A stretch of DNA of 64,000 bases from Theocolax elegans. Lineage: Eukaryota > Arthropoda > Insecta > Hymenoptera > Cerocephalidae. Positions 32,311-42,956 of this stretch are shown piece after piece. The position numbers and the translations under genes were made by a program. The notes under the pieces were generated by a model. It searched no databases and was not told the origin of the DNA. It worked only from the letters and a program-made list of their open reading frames with translations. The stretch covers positions 1,911,370-1,975,369 of the forward strand of contig CM047429.1 of assembly GCA_026168455.1 (NCBI GenBank). The letters are read 5' to 3'. Positions within the stretch are counted from its first letter, which is position 1. Each line of letters starts with the position of its first letter.

Positions 32311-32659
32311 ATCCATTATGTTGCAAAAATGTAAAACTTGCACATGATGATCTACTATTTGATTGGCTATCTAATGTGTTTTTAATACTTATAAAATTTC
32401 AATGAAATTGACAAGACTTATATTTCAACAACAGTTATATTTCAATAATAGTTTCTCTACGATAGAAAGCAAAATCTTTCTGTATTTTTTTTAAAATAAT
32501 TAAGTTGAAAAATGGAGCACGGATATCTGAATTCGGACAATCGTAACCAAGGGTAGCTACTTTCGCGGGAGAGAAAAATCTACGAATATATGGTTAGAAA
32601 ATTACTAAGTCCAAATTCAACAGTTCTTTATAACCTGGAAATAACTCTTAATAACATAA

Positions 32660-32735
32660 TAGCAAAATAGCTCATAGTGGTAAAGAGTCAACGTTTGAAT
32701 CTAAAGATTGAAGGTTCGAGTCGCACAGACAGCAA
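32660..32735 (+). repeat. Second tRNA-like segment, opposite orientation
   Basis: A box TAGCTCATAGTGG (32668-32680) and B box GGTTCGAGTCG (32713-32723), followed by an AT-rich tail. It points in the opposite direction to the tRNA-like segment about 350 bp upstream. Probably a SINE head or a decayed tRNA. Confidence 0.55.
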
Positions 32736-32798
32736 ATATTTGTTTCAATTTTTTCTTTTAATTTACGAGCTATGACCAACATATTGGCAATTGTTTAA

Positions 32799-33631
32799 GG
32801 TAGTTCTTCACGGATTACGGAGTCAATCGAGCGTTGGAAAAAAGTTGTCAAAATTATAGCTCGATTTGTTTAAATGGTATTTATTTAATTATCATATAAT
32901 TATTAAGATAATGTACAGTTGATATTAATAGAAATTATCAACATTAAAATAATATTTGGCAAAGTCGTAACTTCGAATTCACGGTTGGTACTAGCGAGCA
33001 GCCGACAATTCGAATCGAATAAGCTCACTCGACGCGGTACGGTAAATGAGATGCAACGCGAGTTATTAGTGCTGTTTATTTATTTTCAAGAAAGATGAGT
33101 CCAAAATCGGATCATAATGTACGAAGAATTCCTGGCAAAAATAAAGGTCAATTTATTACTTCTCAATTTATTTAAAAAAGTTTCCCTTTAATTCTAATGG
33201 GTTCAAATATTCGCGCCGAATTCGGTACTACTGAATCGACGATGCGACGTTGCCATGTGTACACGAAAAGGTTATAAGTTATATTTTTTGGTACTTTTGC
33301 ATTAAATATTATTTTAATTAGTTCGGCTACCCCTACTTTTCTCGGTACCATTAGAAAGTACAAATCTTAAATTTTTATACCTTATTTTTAAGTAAAACTA
33401 TGCAGTGTTTTCGTACATTAAAATATTAATAATAGTAATCTTAGTGGTGAGATAACCTACCACTCCATATGCACAACGTGTATAGAAATGCAAGTTTAAA
33501 TATTTTTTATCTCAAAATTGTGTTCGGCAACCGGGGTCGGGAGCAATTGTATAACATTTGTTAGGGTTTAAAGAATCAAATAAATTTTTTTCAGAATGAT
33601 ATCCAGTATATCGATTTCGTGAAGAACTACC
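32799..33631. mobile_element. TTAA-flanked MITE, 833 bp
   Basis: GGTAGTTCTTCACG at 32799 is inverted as CGTGAAGAACTACC ending at 33631, and both ends are flanked by TTAA (32795-32798 and 33632-33635). A TTAA duplication is the hallmark of piggyBac-type transposition. No transposase ORF is present, so it is non-autonomous. Confidence 0.8.
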
Positions 33632-33799
33632 TTAAAAATTGTAAGATAGTAACTATTGGCAATATGTTTGCAATAGTTGTTGCCCATCACTTTGCAATAC
33701 AGTGGCAATAGTTTACATTTTTACGTACCTACAATATATTTTAATAAGTAGATTCTGCTTAAAAATAAAATGTTTTAAGTGTATTATTATATACATGCA

Positions 33800-34090
33800 G
33801 TCAGATTATAAAATATTCCTGCAATAGTACTTACAATTATAAGAGAAAAAGTTATTTCTCTGCGAACCGATCTTTGCGCCTGAGCGAAGCGAGAATGAAA
33901 GAATGGTACGGGGTTGCAATCATTTCGCCTCTCATAATTTTGAGCATTATTGCAGGAAAATTTTATTTTGCGCACTAGTGCGATAAAGTACTATGTTGAA
34001 CACTCAAACGCGTGCGCAAAATCGAACTTTGCGCACGGAGTCAGGAAATAGTACATTACGATACAAGTGCGCAAAATAGGTGATTCCCAC
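33800..34090. repeat. Nested short inverted repeats
   Basis: TATTCCTGCAATAGT (about 33810) is inverted as TATTGCAGGAAAAT (about 33948). A second pair, TTGCGCACTAGTG and CAAGTGCGCAAAAT, lies just downstream. GAGCGAAGCGAG occurs twice (about 33880 and 34113). Probably small MITE-like debris. Confidence 0.45.
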
Positions 34091-34349
34091 ACGAGTCGGA
34101 TTTGCCGCTCGAGCGAAGCGAGGGTGGCAAAAAGACGAGTAATAAGACGATAACTTCAATCCTTCATTAATATTATAAGGTCAAAGTGTGCTTTTTTACC
34201 CGTGAGGGGTATTTAGGTATTTGGGTTATTGGTTTTTTATGCATTATTCTATCAATTAATATTCTCCCCCTTATATCTGAGTCGTTACATATGTTTTATA
34301 ATCTCAAAACACCAAGATAACACGTAGTGTCACCATAAGTACCGATACT

Positions 34350-34352
34350 GAT

Positions 34353-34400
<48 letters not shown>
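34350..34400. repeat. (TA)n microsatellite
   Basis: About 24 TA units with no visible insertion. Confidence 0.95.
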
Positions 34401-34405
<5 letters not shown>

Positions 34406-34829
34406 TGTATATTTGGATCATTTCAGGTTAATTGGATCGATCAAATTAAATGCACTTAATTTTAAGTACAGAGTGGAAATTAAAAAATTATTCAAACCTC
34501 AAAACGCTAAATTTTTCAAAATTTACTCAACACCAGCTGTGTTTACCGTTATTTATCGCAAAATCTATAAACTTTTACTATAGTATATTACATGTAATAT
34601 TGTTTGCTAATTGTCTGTAGAAATTATCCTTTTGTGTTATAATTTCTAATTTCAAAGTTAATGTTTCATAAACTAAATGCGAATATTAACTTCGCCAGAA
34701 TTGATTTCTTCATCCAAAATTTTAAAAGAAGGCTTGAAACAATACCTTTTAAACGGTCAGCAGCTTGTAGATGGCCTTCATGTCTATAAAAAGTTGATTT
34801 ACTTAGAGTTATGAATTGCTGCTTCCTGC
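34401..34829. other. AT-rich DNA, nothing recognised
   Basis: No gene or repeat partner found between the TA run and the decayed RT. Confidence 0.5.
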
Positions 34830-35700
34830 TTTTCTTCTCACTACTACGACTGGACCTTACGAAGTAATTTCTCGAGAGGAATCTTAATATCTAACAATAC
34901 ATCAATAAAACGCAAATGCCAACAGTCCATCTCAAGAAAGGAACGAACTTGTTTAACATGTTTGAGATTGGATAGTTTACGACGAAGTCCATCACTGTCC
35001 AAATGGTAACTAAGGCAGGTAACACTCGAGCCATAGATTTGACATTTTTCTCTATTCAATTCTGATCCTGCGTCCATCACGGTTCTTAGTATTATTTCCA
35101 ATCATTTTAAGTGTTCCTCAAATGCTATGATTATAACAATCATATCGTAACCAAAAACAGCTTCAATTTGGGGGTTAAGGCGAGGATTGAGTCAAGGACC
35201 GCGCAAACATCATAGGTGCATTCATCAGTCCGAACGGCATCCTCGCAAACTACGACAACCGAGAATTGGGCACGGCGAAGGAGATATAATGTCGACTGAT
35301 TTGACATCAACACTTAGAAGTACGCCTTCTTCAAATCATTCTTCGATGAATTTACATTGCAAAACTCCAAAATCGATTCCATATTCGGTAACGGATATGA
35401 GTCACACTTTGTTACCGCATTCGAATATCAAAAGTCCATGCAAAAACAATTGGGGACAATTACCGGAGCAACAGACCAATCACTTGCACTCGATTCAATT
35501 ATTCCTCTCAAACATTTTCTTGACTATTTGTTATGCAAAATCAAGGACTGTATGTGACATACGCCTTGGTTTAAGTCCTATTGGACATGCATCTGGCTCT
35601 ACATCGATGTGTTACACACTTTGCGAGAATCCTCGTATCTTTGTCTCGAATAATATCCTTGACGAAAGAATTCTACTTTCCAGTATCAACACACCAGAGA
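34830..35700 (-). pseudogene. Heavily decayed Gypsy-type reverse transcriptase
   Basis: On the minus strand short blocks in changing phases match an RT in order: a PFGLMNAP-like stretch near 35230, a region where the YLDD motif should be (35120-35160, destroyed), then EIILRTVMDAGSELNREKC and VKQVRSFLEM (34950-35101). Many stops and frameshifts mark an old insertion. The apparent plus-strand frame at 35187-35882 is an antisense shadow. Confidence 0.65.
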
Positions 35701-35867
35701 ACTTTGCCAAGTTTAACTTCGATGTTTATGTGTTAGAAGAAGTCCATACTGAGGATCATCCAGTGTTCTATTCTCTCGAATATTCTCAGTTAGATATTGC
35801 TGTCTATGCCTTCTATTGTAAATACACTCCGCATCAAAATTATCACAACAAGATTTTTCACAGAAAA

Positions 35868-35937
35868 ATTGCCATTTTTTAAATGCTTGTCGGTCAATTT
35901 TCATCGTATTGAGATAATTTTTTTTGTTTTATAGGGA
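35868..35937. repeat. Half copy of the palindromic repeat at 37687-37819
   Basis: ATGCTTGTCGGTCAATTTTC followed by ATTGAGATAATTTTTTTTG matches the right half of the palindrome at 37.7 kb in the same orientation. It lies about 100 bp outside the left inverted repeat of the Tc1-type element, while the full palindrome lies inside the right end. Confidence 0.7.
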
Positions 35938-36263
35938 ATTATGTGCACTTTAAGGAAAAAATAATGCCTAATAGCTGCGAGATAATGCCACATTGCTATG
36001 TCTTAATCAGGCCTACCACCTTCTTTTTTTTAAACAACGCAATAGTTTGCACGTTTACCTGGACTACTAAAAATTTTTTTTCAAAAAATAACAAATATCA
36101 CCTTAAAGTAGACTTTTTAACAAGTATTAAAAAAAGTTGACCCTCTACGACTTTTTTGGACCGAGTTATGCCATTTTAAAGATCTTCCTATGTTTTAGTC
36201 AAATACCGCCAACATCACCTACCCGATGCGTACTGCAAGGAGGTTGTTGATCGAACTTACGCA

Positions 36264-37324
36264 TCATTGTGACCCTGAAAAGGGCCGATTGTGTGAACCG
36301 TTTCTTACATTAGGGACCCCGCGGCTCGTCACTTCCGCAGTATTTTTTGACTCCAAACCTTTTTGACGAATTACCTCTCTTAAACGTTCTTGCATATTAA
36401 TGCATGCCCTTACTGAATTTTGAGGTATCTCGTGCCAAATTTGATTAAGAATTCTTTCAAGTTCTTGGAGGTTAGCAGGAGGTCTCTCTAGGTTACGTAA
36501 TCGCCTACCCATCAGGTCCCATACATGCTCTATAGGATCGAGATCGGGGCTATTAGCAGGATGATGCAATACCTCTACGTTGTTTTCTTCCAAGTACGTA
36601 CGAGTTATCCTTGCAGTATGAGGTCGTGCATTATCCTGCATCAAGATAAAATTACGGTCCCTTTGCCGACGCATTGGAACTACGTGAGAGCGTAAAATGT
36701 CGTTTATGTAACGTCCCGCTGTTAGTCCGGGAGGTGGGATAATCACTAAGTTTGATCGATGGTTCTTTGATATTCCACCCCATACCATAACGGATCCTCC
36801 ACCAAACGCTCGAGTTGCATCAACATGATTTGATGCAAAACGTTCTCGTCTTCGACGCCATATCCGGATCCTAGCATCGTTTCCGTAAAGACAAAATCGA
36901 GATTCATCTGTAAAAAACACATGTCTCCACTCTCTAGGTGTCCAATGTCGATAATTACGGGCGTAAATTAGACGAGCTCGTCGGTGAACTGCTTCTAAAT
37001 TAGGCACTCTAGCACGAATTCGTGATCTCAAACGCCTTTCATGAAGGCGTCTCCTTATTGTGTGATTGCTAATTCGTCTGCCTGGTAAAACATTGGATTG
37101 CGTAGGGCCTCATTAACAATGTTGCGATCTTCTCGAATCGTAGTAATCCTATATCGACCTTGGCCAGGCCTCCGGCGATAAGAACCTGTTTCTTCATACC
37201 GACTAAAAACACGTGACACCGTTGAGCGATGAATCCCCATTCTTCTGGATATATCGCTTTGACTCAGTCCCGCTTCTAGCAGGGTAACAATTTAAGCAAA
37301 TTGGATGTCAGTAAGCCGAGGCAT
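36264..37324 (-). pseudogene. Tc1/mariner transposase, one stop and one frameshift
   Basis: Cut-and-paste transposase. The likely start is the ATG at 37324 (MPRLTDIQFA). The eleventh codon is TAA (37292-37294). Helix-turn-helix DNA-binding region: LLEAGLSQSDISRRMGIHRS, then a basic GRPR-like stretch (RRRPGQGRYR). A frameshift near 37055-37090 separates it from the catalytic domain, which has FTDESRF, MQDNARPHTA and SPDLDPIEHVWD. The last Asp and Glu have 34 residues between them, the Tc1 DD34E pattern. All three catalytic residues survive. Coding similarity ends about 36300, inside the left inverted repeat. Confidence 0.9.
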
Positions 37325-37686
37325 TTTGATTAAGAATATGTTATTGTAATTTTTAGTTGCTATGTACTCTGTATAGCAAAATTAATGCTGAATGAGCTTT
37401 CGCTTTAACTTTCGACCAGTATCCCGGCGTAAATTTTTTCTTTATTTTTTAATTGATTTGTTGGTAGAGTTGATAATTTTACCGAAAGTATGGAGATGCA
37501 TTGTTGATAATACCGAAAATGTAGAGGTGTAGTTTTAAATAAAATTACACTTTACATGGATTAATTTAAAAAAAAATAACGAATAGCAATGTGGTTTCTT
37601 TGTTTATGAGGTTTTAAGATAGCTATCGGGGCACGAATTTGGTTTAAATGAAATCGATTCATGCTATCCTGAGAGAACACATAAAC

Positions 37687-37819
37687 CCTACAAAAAAAAA
37701 TTATCTCAATGCAATGAAAATTGATTAAATTACAAGCATTTGAAACATGGCCATTTTTCGAATGCTTGTAATTGGATCAATTTTCATCGCATTGAGATAA
37801 TTTTTTTTGTTTTGTAGGG
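37687..37819. repeat. 133-bp palindromic repeat
   Basis: Arms CCCTACAAAA.../...TTTTGTAGGG pair over about 60 bp around a CATGGCCAT centre. It lies inside the Tc1-type element beside its right inverted repeat; a half copy lies at 35868-35937. It is probably a small palindromic MITE. Confidence 0.75.
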
Positions 37820-38224
37820 GATTCAGACCGCGGGGTCCCTAATGTAAAAAACGGTTCACATAATCGGCCCTTTTCAGGGCCACAATGATGCGTAAGTTCG
37901 ACCAACAACCTCCTCGCAGTACGCATCGGGTAATGCTGATGTTGGAGGTATTTGACTAAAACATAGGAAGATCTTTAAAATGGCATAACTTGGTCAAAAA
38001 AAGTCGTAGAGGGTCAACTTTTTTTTAAAATACTCGTTAAAAAGTCTATTTTAAGGTGGTATTTATTGTTTATTGAAAAAATTTTTGGTAATGCAGGTAA
38101 ACGTGCAAACTATTGCGTTTGGGCTAAGCTAGACGCTGACAAAAGTGATAGAGCCGACAGTTGCCGAAACGTAATGCTCCCCTGATCCGCGCGCGCTGAT
38201 CTGAGTCTCCCCTTCCCCGCATAC

Positions 38225-38446
38225 CTATAATACCGCTGTGCTTGTGCTGCTAGCAAGCCAGGTCGGCGTTGTCAAGTCCCAATACTGTTCGCTGATGACG
38301 AGGATGTTTGCGTCCAGCTCCGTTGCAATCTGAGGGAGCAGCGTGTGTGCCAAGCTACTCTGATTCATATTGCATTGGAGGACAGTTACCAGCATTTTGT
38401 CGTCTTTGTCTTCGTAGTCGCCAGTACTGCCTTGAATGCTGCGCAC
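38225..38446 (-). pseudogene. Non-LTR retrotransposon endonuclease fragment
   Basis: The minus-strand product contains VTVLQCNMNQSSLAHTLLPQ and DANILVISEQYWD, the first two motifs of the AP-endonuclease domain of LINE elements such as the R1/LOA group. Only about 70 codons remain, so it is a short relic of an ORF2. Confidence 0.75.
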
Positions 38447-38526
38447 GCGCCTGAACCAGCAACGTAAGCAAGACAGTTATCGTCCCTTTTAGGACAAAGG
38501 AAACACTCTGGCATATTTTTACACGC

Positions 38527-38913
38527 CGCACTATGGGAAAAAGGTAAGAATTTTGTCCTAAAATCGTAGAACTCTTGTTGTGATAGGTGCAGAATAATGA
38601 AATTTGAGGGTAAGATAGTTGATGAAATATGCTATCTGGGAAAATTAAAGTTATGAGTTCAAGGTCATTTTATGACCTTCAAAAATGAGATCAAACATGT
38701 TAGTTTTATGAAAAAATTTAGTTTCTTCTTATTAAAATGAGTAAAAATGTTAAATTATAATATATTATATAGATATTTTGAAATATTTTTGTCTGCTGAT
38801 TAGAACTGCTGAACTAAAAAAATCGAATCACTTTTTGCTCTTAAAAAACGCAGTAGGTTAATTCTTGAAAGTTCCTTAGAAAACTTAGAACTGAACGGGT
38901 TCATGAGTGTGTG

Positions 38914-38947
<34 letters not shown>

Positions 38948-38971
38948 TACTATATATATAGTATGTATATA

Positions 38972-39002
<31 letters not shown>

Positions 39003-39369
39003 GGTGGGACTATGTGTGGGAGTATGCGTGTGTTTTGGATTAGTTTTTATACGAGATTTTTCAGTGAAATTACTTCAGACGATGATATGAGTTGTAGTGA
39101 CAATTCATCCAGTGAGTTAGATTAAAATTATATTCAAAATATTATTTGCAAATATACAAATATACAAATGTTGTTTATATTTACTTTATGTTTACTTATG
39201 TCTACCAAAGAATTTACATAAAATGTATTTTTATGAGATAAATTTACTACAATTATTTAATAATCTCGTATAAAAACTAATCCAAAACACACGCATACTC
39301 CCACACATAGTCCCACCCACACACACACACACATATATAATATAGTATATACATACTATATATATAGTA

Positions 39370-39403
<34 letters not shown>

Positions 39404-39790
39404 CACACACTCATGAACCCGTTCAGTTCTAAGTTTTCTAAGGAACTTTCAAGAATTAACCTACTGCGTTTTTTAAGAGCAAAAAGTGATTCGATTTTTT
39501 TAGTTCAGCAGTTCTAATCAGCAGACAAAAATATTTCAAAATATCTATATAATATATTATAATTTAACATTTTTACTCATTTTAATAAGAAGAAACTAAA
39601 TTTTTTCATAAAACTAACATGTTTGATCTCATTTTTGAAGGTCATAAAATGACCTTGAACTCATAACTTTAATTTTCCCAGATAGCATATTTCATCAACT
39701 ATCTTACCCTCAAATTTCATTATTCTGCACCTATCACAACAAGAGTTCTACGATTTTAGGACAAAATTCTTACCTTTTTCCCATAGTGCG
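38527..39790. mobile_element. Second fold-back family, 1.26 kb
   Basis: Arms 38527-39056 and 39263-39790 (about 530 bp each) around a 206-bp spacer. Ends are CGCACTATGGGAAAAAGG and its inverse. The arms are nearly identical and include CA/TG and TA microsatellites at matching positions (about 38910-39010 and 39310-39405). The spacer encodes a short acidic stretch (EITSDDDMSCSDNSSSELD) that might be a transposase relic. No other coding potential. Confidence 0.9.
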
Positions 39791-40230
39791 CCGGTGAACT
39801 CTGCCCCTTTCAGCCACTTCACCTTATTTTTAGATATTATAATGTTAATTCCAGTTTTATGAAATATTTCTTTCAACATCTCTTCTATTTCTATCCAATC
39901 AATATAAATTATAGTTATAACTCTAGATATGCTAAGCCGATTACAGTTTTTTCTTAAATGAATATTTAATAATAATTCAAATAACTTTTGTAAATTATGT
40001 TTTACTAATTTATTTAATTCTTATAATTTTAATTTCATTTTTTATTAAAATTTATTTATTTTAACGTTTTTATCTTTTAAAAATAATTCAGCATAATTAT
40101 CAAAACATTTTCATTATTTAGAGATTATATATACTATATTGTATTTTTTTATATTTTTTTATATTTATAATATGTTGTAATATTTTTTACAAATATTATT
40201 TAAGGTTTTATTTGGTTTAAAAATTTTTAA
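39791..40230. other. AT-rich DNA, nothing recognised
   Basis: Runs of T and A with no gene seen. Confidence 0.5.
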
Positions 40231-41454
40231 CTTTTCTAATTCTGTTTAACTTTTTGAACCCTTGGGAACGCGTTGAAGGTAGCACATCCCTCGCCGTCGG
40301 ACCGAGGTACACCGGTACGCTTATAAAATCACTAATACCCGCGGTACGGATATGTTTCAACACGAAGAGAGGGGAGAAACCTACTCGTCGATTATACACG
40401 CCGGGACGAGCCAGACCACGGCTGAGAGTTATTGTGGATCAGGGACCGAGCCCAGGTCGTTCCACGTTATTTGGCGTTTTCGATGACGATGTAAACACGA
40501 CGGGAGGTTAGGTGGCGTCCTAATCTCAACCGTCACTTGTGCGCAGCAAACAAAGACGGCGAAGATGGCGCACGGATGCGCGCGCGCTCGAGCACCTTGC
40601 GCATCTAGTCGAGGGAGCCCGGGTGCCCCGCACGCCCATATACTGGGGAACGCGGCACCAACGGCGGCGAGCGTGTGGCACCGGACAAGGTGCACGATAA
40701 GGGGAGATCACTCGAGCAACGAGAGTATTGCACGCGCGAAGAGGTCGAGTGAGCAACCGTCGGTGTGTTGATGGGAGAGAGCGCGCGCAGAGAGGAGGAG
40801 CGCTCGAGTAAAGTAGGGGCCGAGTATACCTAATGTATGCGTATAAGGTATACGGCGGTATATATGATAGATATATATATGGTGCACACACACATATTGA
40901 CGCGTATATGCTATCGTATAGCGCGTGCACATATACATACTCGCCGGTCTGGAGATATGGGTAGACGCCGGCAGTATTGGGAGCTTAATTATTATTTATC
41001 TATTCCGCGCCGATAATTGTTTAATTAAAAATGTATATACAAGTCAGTAGGGAATCAGGGCGAGTCGTAATTAGCTTTAATATGTATATAATTTCAAATA
41101 GCCGTAACAAATTAATTTAGATCGTAGTATGAGTGAGTGGAGAGTAGAAATTAGATGAGTTATATAGCGGGTACGCAAGGGCGGCAGCACTGACTGGGTT
41201 ATGGTAACTTATTATTTATTTTGCGTGTCTATCGAGTGCTAAATGTGATTGGTTGCATGATCTAGCCAATAATTAACGGAATGCTGGTGACGTAAATCAC
41301 TATTATTGGTTAATCGGCCTTGACGGAAATAAGATCAAGGCCGACTACACATATCGATCAATGCCTTAATCAACATCGGGAGATAAGAGCAGTAATAGGA
41401 TAGATAATGATAGAGATAGGGGGGGGGAATCCTTATTTCGGGAGGATCAAGGAA
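40231..41454. other. GC-rich patch and flanking DNA of unknown origin
   Basis: 40240-40830 is GC- and CpG-rich, with short frames in several phases and no domain. 41220-41330 has CCAAT-like motifs in both orientations (GATTGGTTG, CCAATAATT, ATTGGTTAATC). It could be a host promoter or first exon, or an unpaired LTR. I cannot tell. Confidence 0.3.
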
Positions 41455-41745
41455 AGAATATATTTTATACATTAACATCAGAAGTTTAAATGCTAATTAC
41501 ATCAAATTATAAGTATTTTCAAAAGGATTAAATATTAAACTAGGTGTATTGTATGCACTGAATCATAGAATTTGGATTACAAAGATTTTTTGTAATAAAT
41601 GGGTATAAATTTTTTTATAACGATAGTGGAGTACATAAATTTAATGGTGTCGTTACGTATTTAAAAACCAATCATTTGATAATAGGATATTTTAATTTTG
41701 ATCTGTTCAAAATAGATGCTATTGGACAAAAATTACTTAAGGGGA
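41455..41745 (+). pseudogene. Decayed LINE endonuclease fragment
   Basis: Reading across phases gives INIRSLNANYIKL and, later, NGYKFFYNDSGVHKFNGVV, TYLKTNHLIIGYF and FDLFKIDAIGQKLL. This is the usual order of the endonuclease N-terminus of Jockey/CR1/RTE-type LINEs (an N-x-RSL start, then an NDS-GVVxYLK block). Frameshifts show an old relic. Confidence 0.6.
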
Positions 41746-41872
41746 TGCCGCAGCTATAGCCCCTGTCTGTAAATTATAAATTTTACAGCTGCATAGAGCT
41801 GTTGATAGATACTTCCCCCCCCCCCCTAGCTATAACTAAAATTAAGGTAATTGTAATATTACTCTTGGCAGC

Positions 41873-41978
41873 AAATGTTTATTTTTTTAAAGAAATGTGT
41901 AATACGTCTCGTATTCAGTGAGTCCATATGTGCCGTAAGTACGTATTACATATTTCTTGAAAAAAATAAACATTTTTA
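41873..41978. repeat. Inverted repeat with arms of about 35 bp
   Basis: AAATGTTTATTTTTTTAAAG...GTAATACG is inverted as CGTATTAC...AATAAACATTT. There is no coding potential. It is a likely small palindromic MITE. Confidence 0.65.
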
Positions 41979-42086
41979 ATGCACGTTGTACACAGGCCGT
42001 ACGACTTCGCATTGTAACGTGCTAAACCTGTGTATTGAGGATATACACAAGATTAGTAAGACTCGATTAATATATATATATATTAA

Positions 42087-42939
42087 TGTGATTCGACACC
42101 TGTCACAGAATTATTAATTAATTTTAAACCAGCTATCCTTACACGTATCCTACCTATCCGGGTACCGCACACACACTATCCTTATAAACCTCACCCACGA
42201 ATATCCCCACGAAAACCCGTAAATTGAGTATTTACCCGCATTCCCCGCACGTACAACGCACTCACCAAGAAAAAGAAGGAATCGGCTGATCGAGCGACTT
42301 CGACATTAACGAAGTGGGACCCAGCTGACTACCCGAATCGGCAGCGCTATCGTCGCTCGTCGACGTTGGGCCGATCGTACGGACGAGCTCTCGCCTCGTG
42401 GCAAATAGAGCGCGGCGCGCATGCGCGCGCACGAACGAGACGAGCCGAGTGCCGACGGAGAGCAGAGCTCCGTGAACTACGGTCGAGAGTGCTTGGTCGC
42501 GGTGTGATTTATCATTGTATCGGCTATTTTACCGATTTATTGCTCGATTTTGTTGTGTGAGCTGAACAGAGTGTGGCAGCGATTTAGAGACTTTATCAAT
42601 CGGCTGCAGTTACGAAAGGTGAGTGCGTATGGTGCACTTTCCCCTTTTCTTTTATCGGTCGCGAATTCCCGGTCCGCCCGCGTGTGTGTGCGCGTATTAT
42701 TCCCCGCCATCTTAGCGTTGACTCTCTCCCGCATTTCCCCTCTTTCCCCTGCACTACGCTGAGCGATCGCGTTAGATTAATTAATTTACTAGATTACAAT
42801 CGACTGGTGCCCGACTTCGATTGAAAATAAATTGTTGTTTTCTTGTCTTGTCAGTTAATAAATCTTAGTGTTAATTTTATAATCTCCCCGCGTATTTATT
42901 TAAGTAGTCCCGCACCCTGATCCCCAGTGCGGCGTGACA
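42087..42939 (+). repeat. 5' LTR of the pol-less element
   Basis: Starts TGTGATTCGACACCTGTC and ends GCGGCGTGACA. Compared with the 3' LTR it lacks 8 bp near the start, explained by deletion between two GTGA repeats. It contains AATAAA near 42858 and a splice-donor-like AAAGGTGAGT near 42617. Short GC-rich frames inside are not credible genes, as they recur identically in the other LTR. Confidence 0.9.
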
Positions 42940-42941
42940 AA

Positions 42942-42956
42942 TGGCGCCCAACGTGG
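42942..42956 (+). promoter_or_regulatory. Primer-binding site of the pol-less element
   Basis: TGGCGCCCAACGTGG two bases after the LTR end. It is the same core as the second Gypsy element at 9335, suggesting both use the same tRNA primer. Confidence 0.8.

Larger units (their letters stand above)
36036..38119 (-). mobile_element. Tc1-type DNA transposon with about 290-bp terminal inverted repeats
   Basis: The left arm 36036-36324 (AACGCAATAGTTTGCACG to CATTAGGGACCCCGCGG) is mirrored at 37828-38119. Between them lies a broken DD34E transposase on the minus strand. Arms of about 290 bp are far longer than the 20-30 bp of a typical Tc1 element. A palindromic repeat sits between the transposase start and the right arm. 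The terminal TA duplication cannot be fixed exactly. Confidence 0.85.

Noticed and set aside
32660..32735. Functional tRNA gene on the plus strand
   Set aside because: B box deviates (GGTTCGAGTCG) and the acceptor stem is not formed.
35187..35882. 231-codon plus-strand protein
   Set aside because: Low-complexity product with no domain; the opposite strand carries the decayed RT, so this is an antisense shadow.
40565..40771. CpG-rich ORF starting MAHGCARARAP as a host first exon
   Set aside because: Low-complexity Arg/Ala product, no domain and no visible continuation. The region is left as unassigned.
42366..42560. Small ORFs at 42366-42762 and 46393-46789
   Set aside because: They are identical frames inside the two LTRs of one element; GC-rich LTR sequence explains them.
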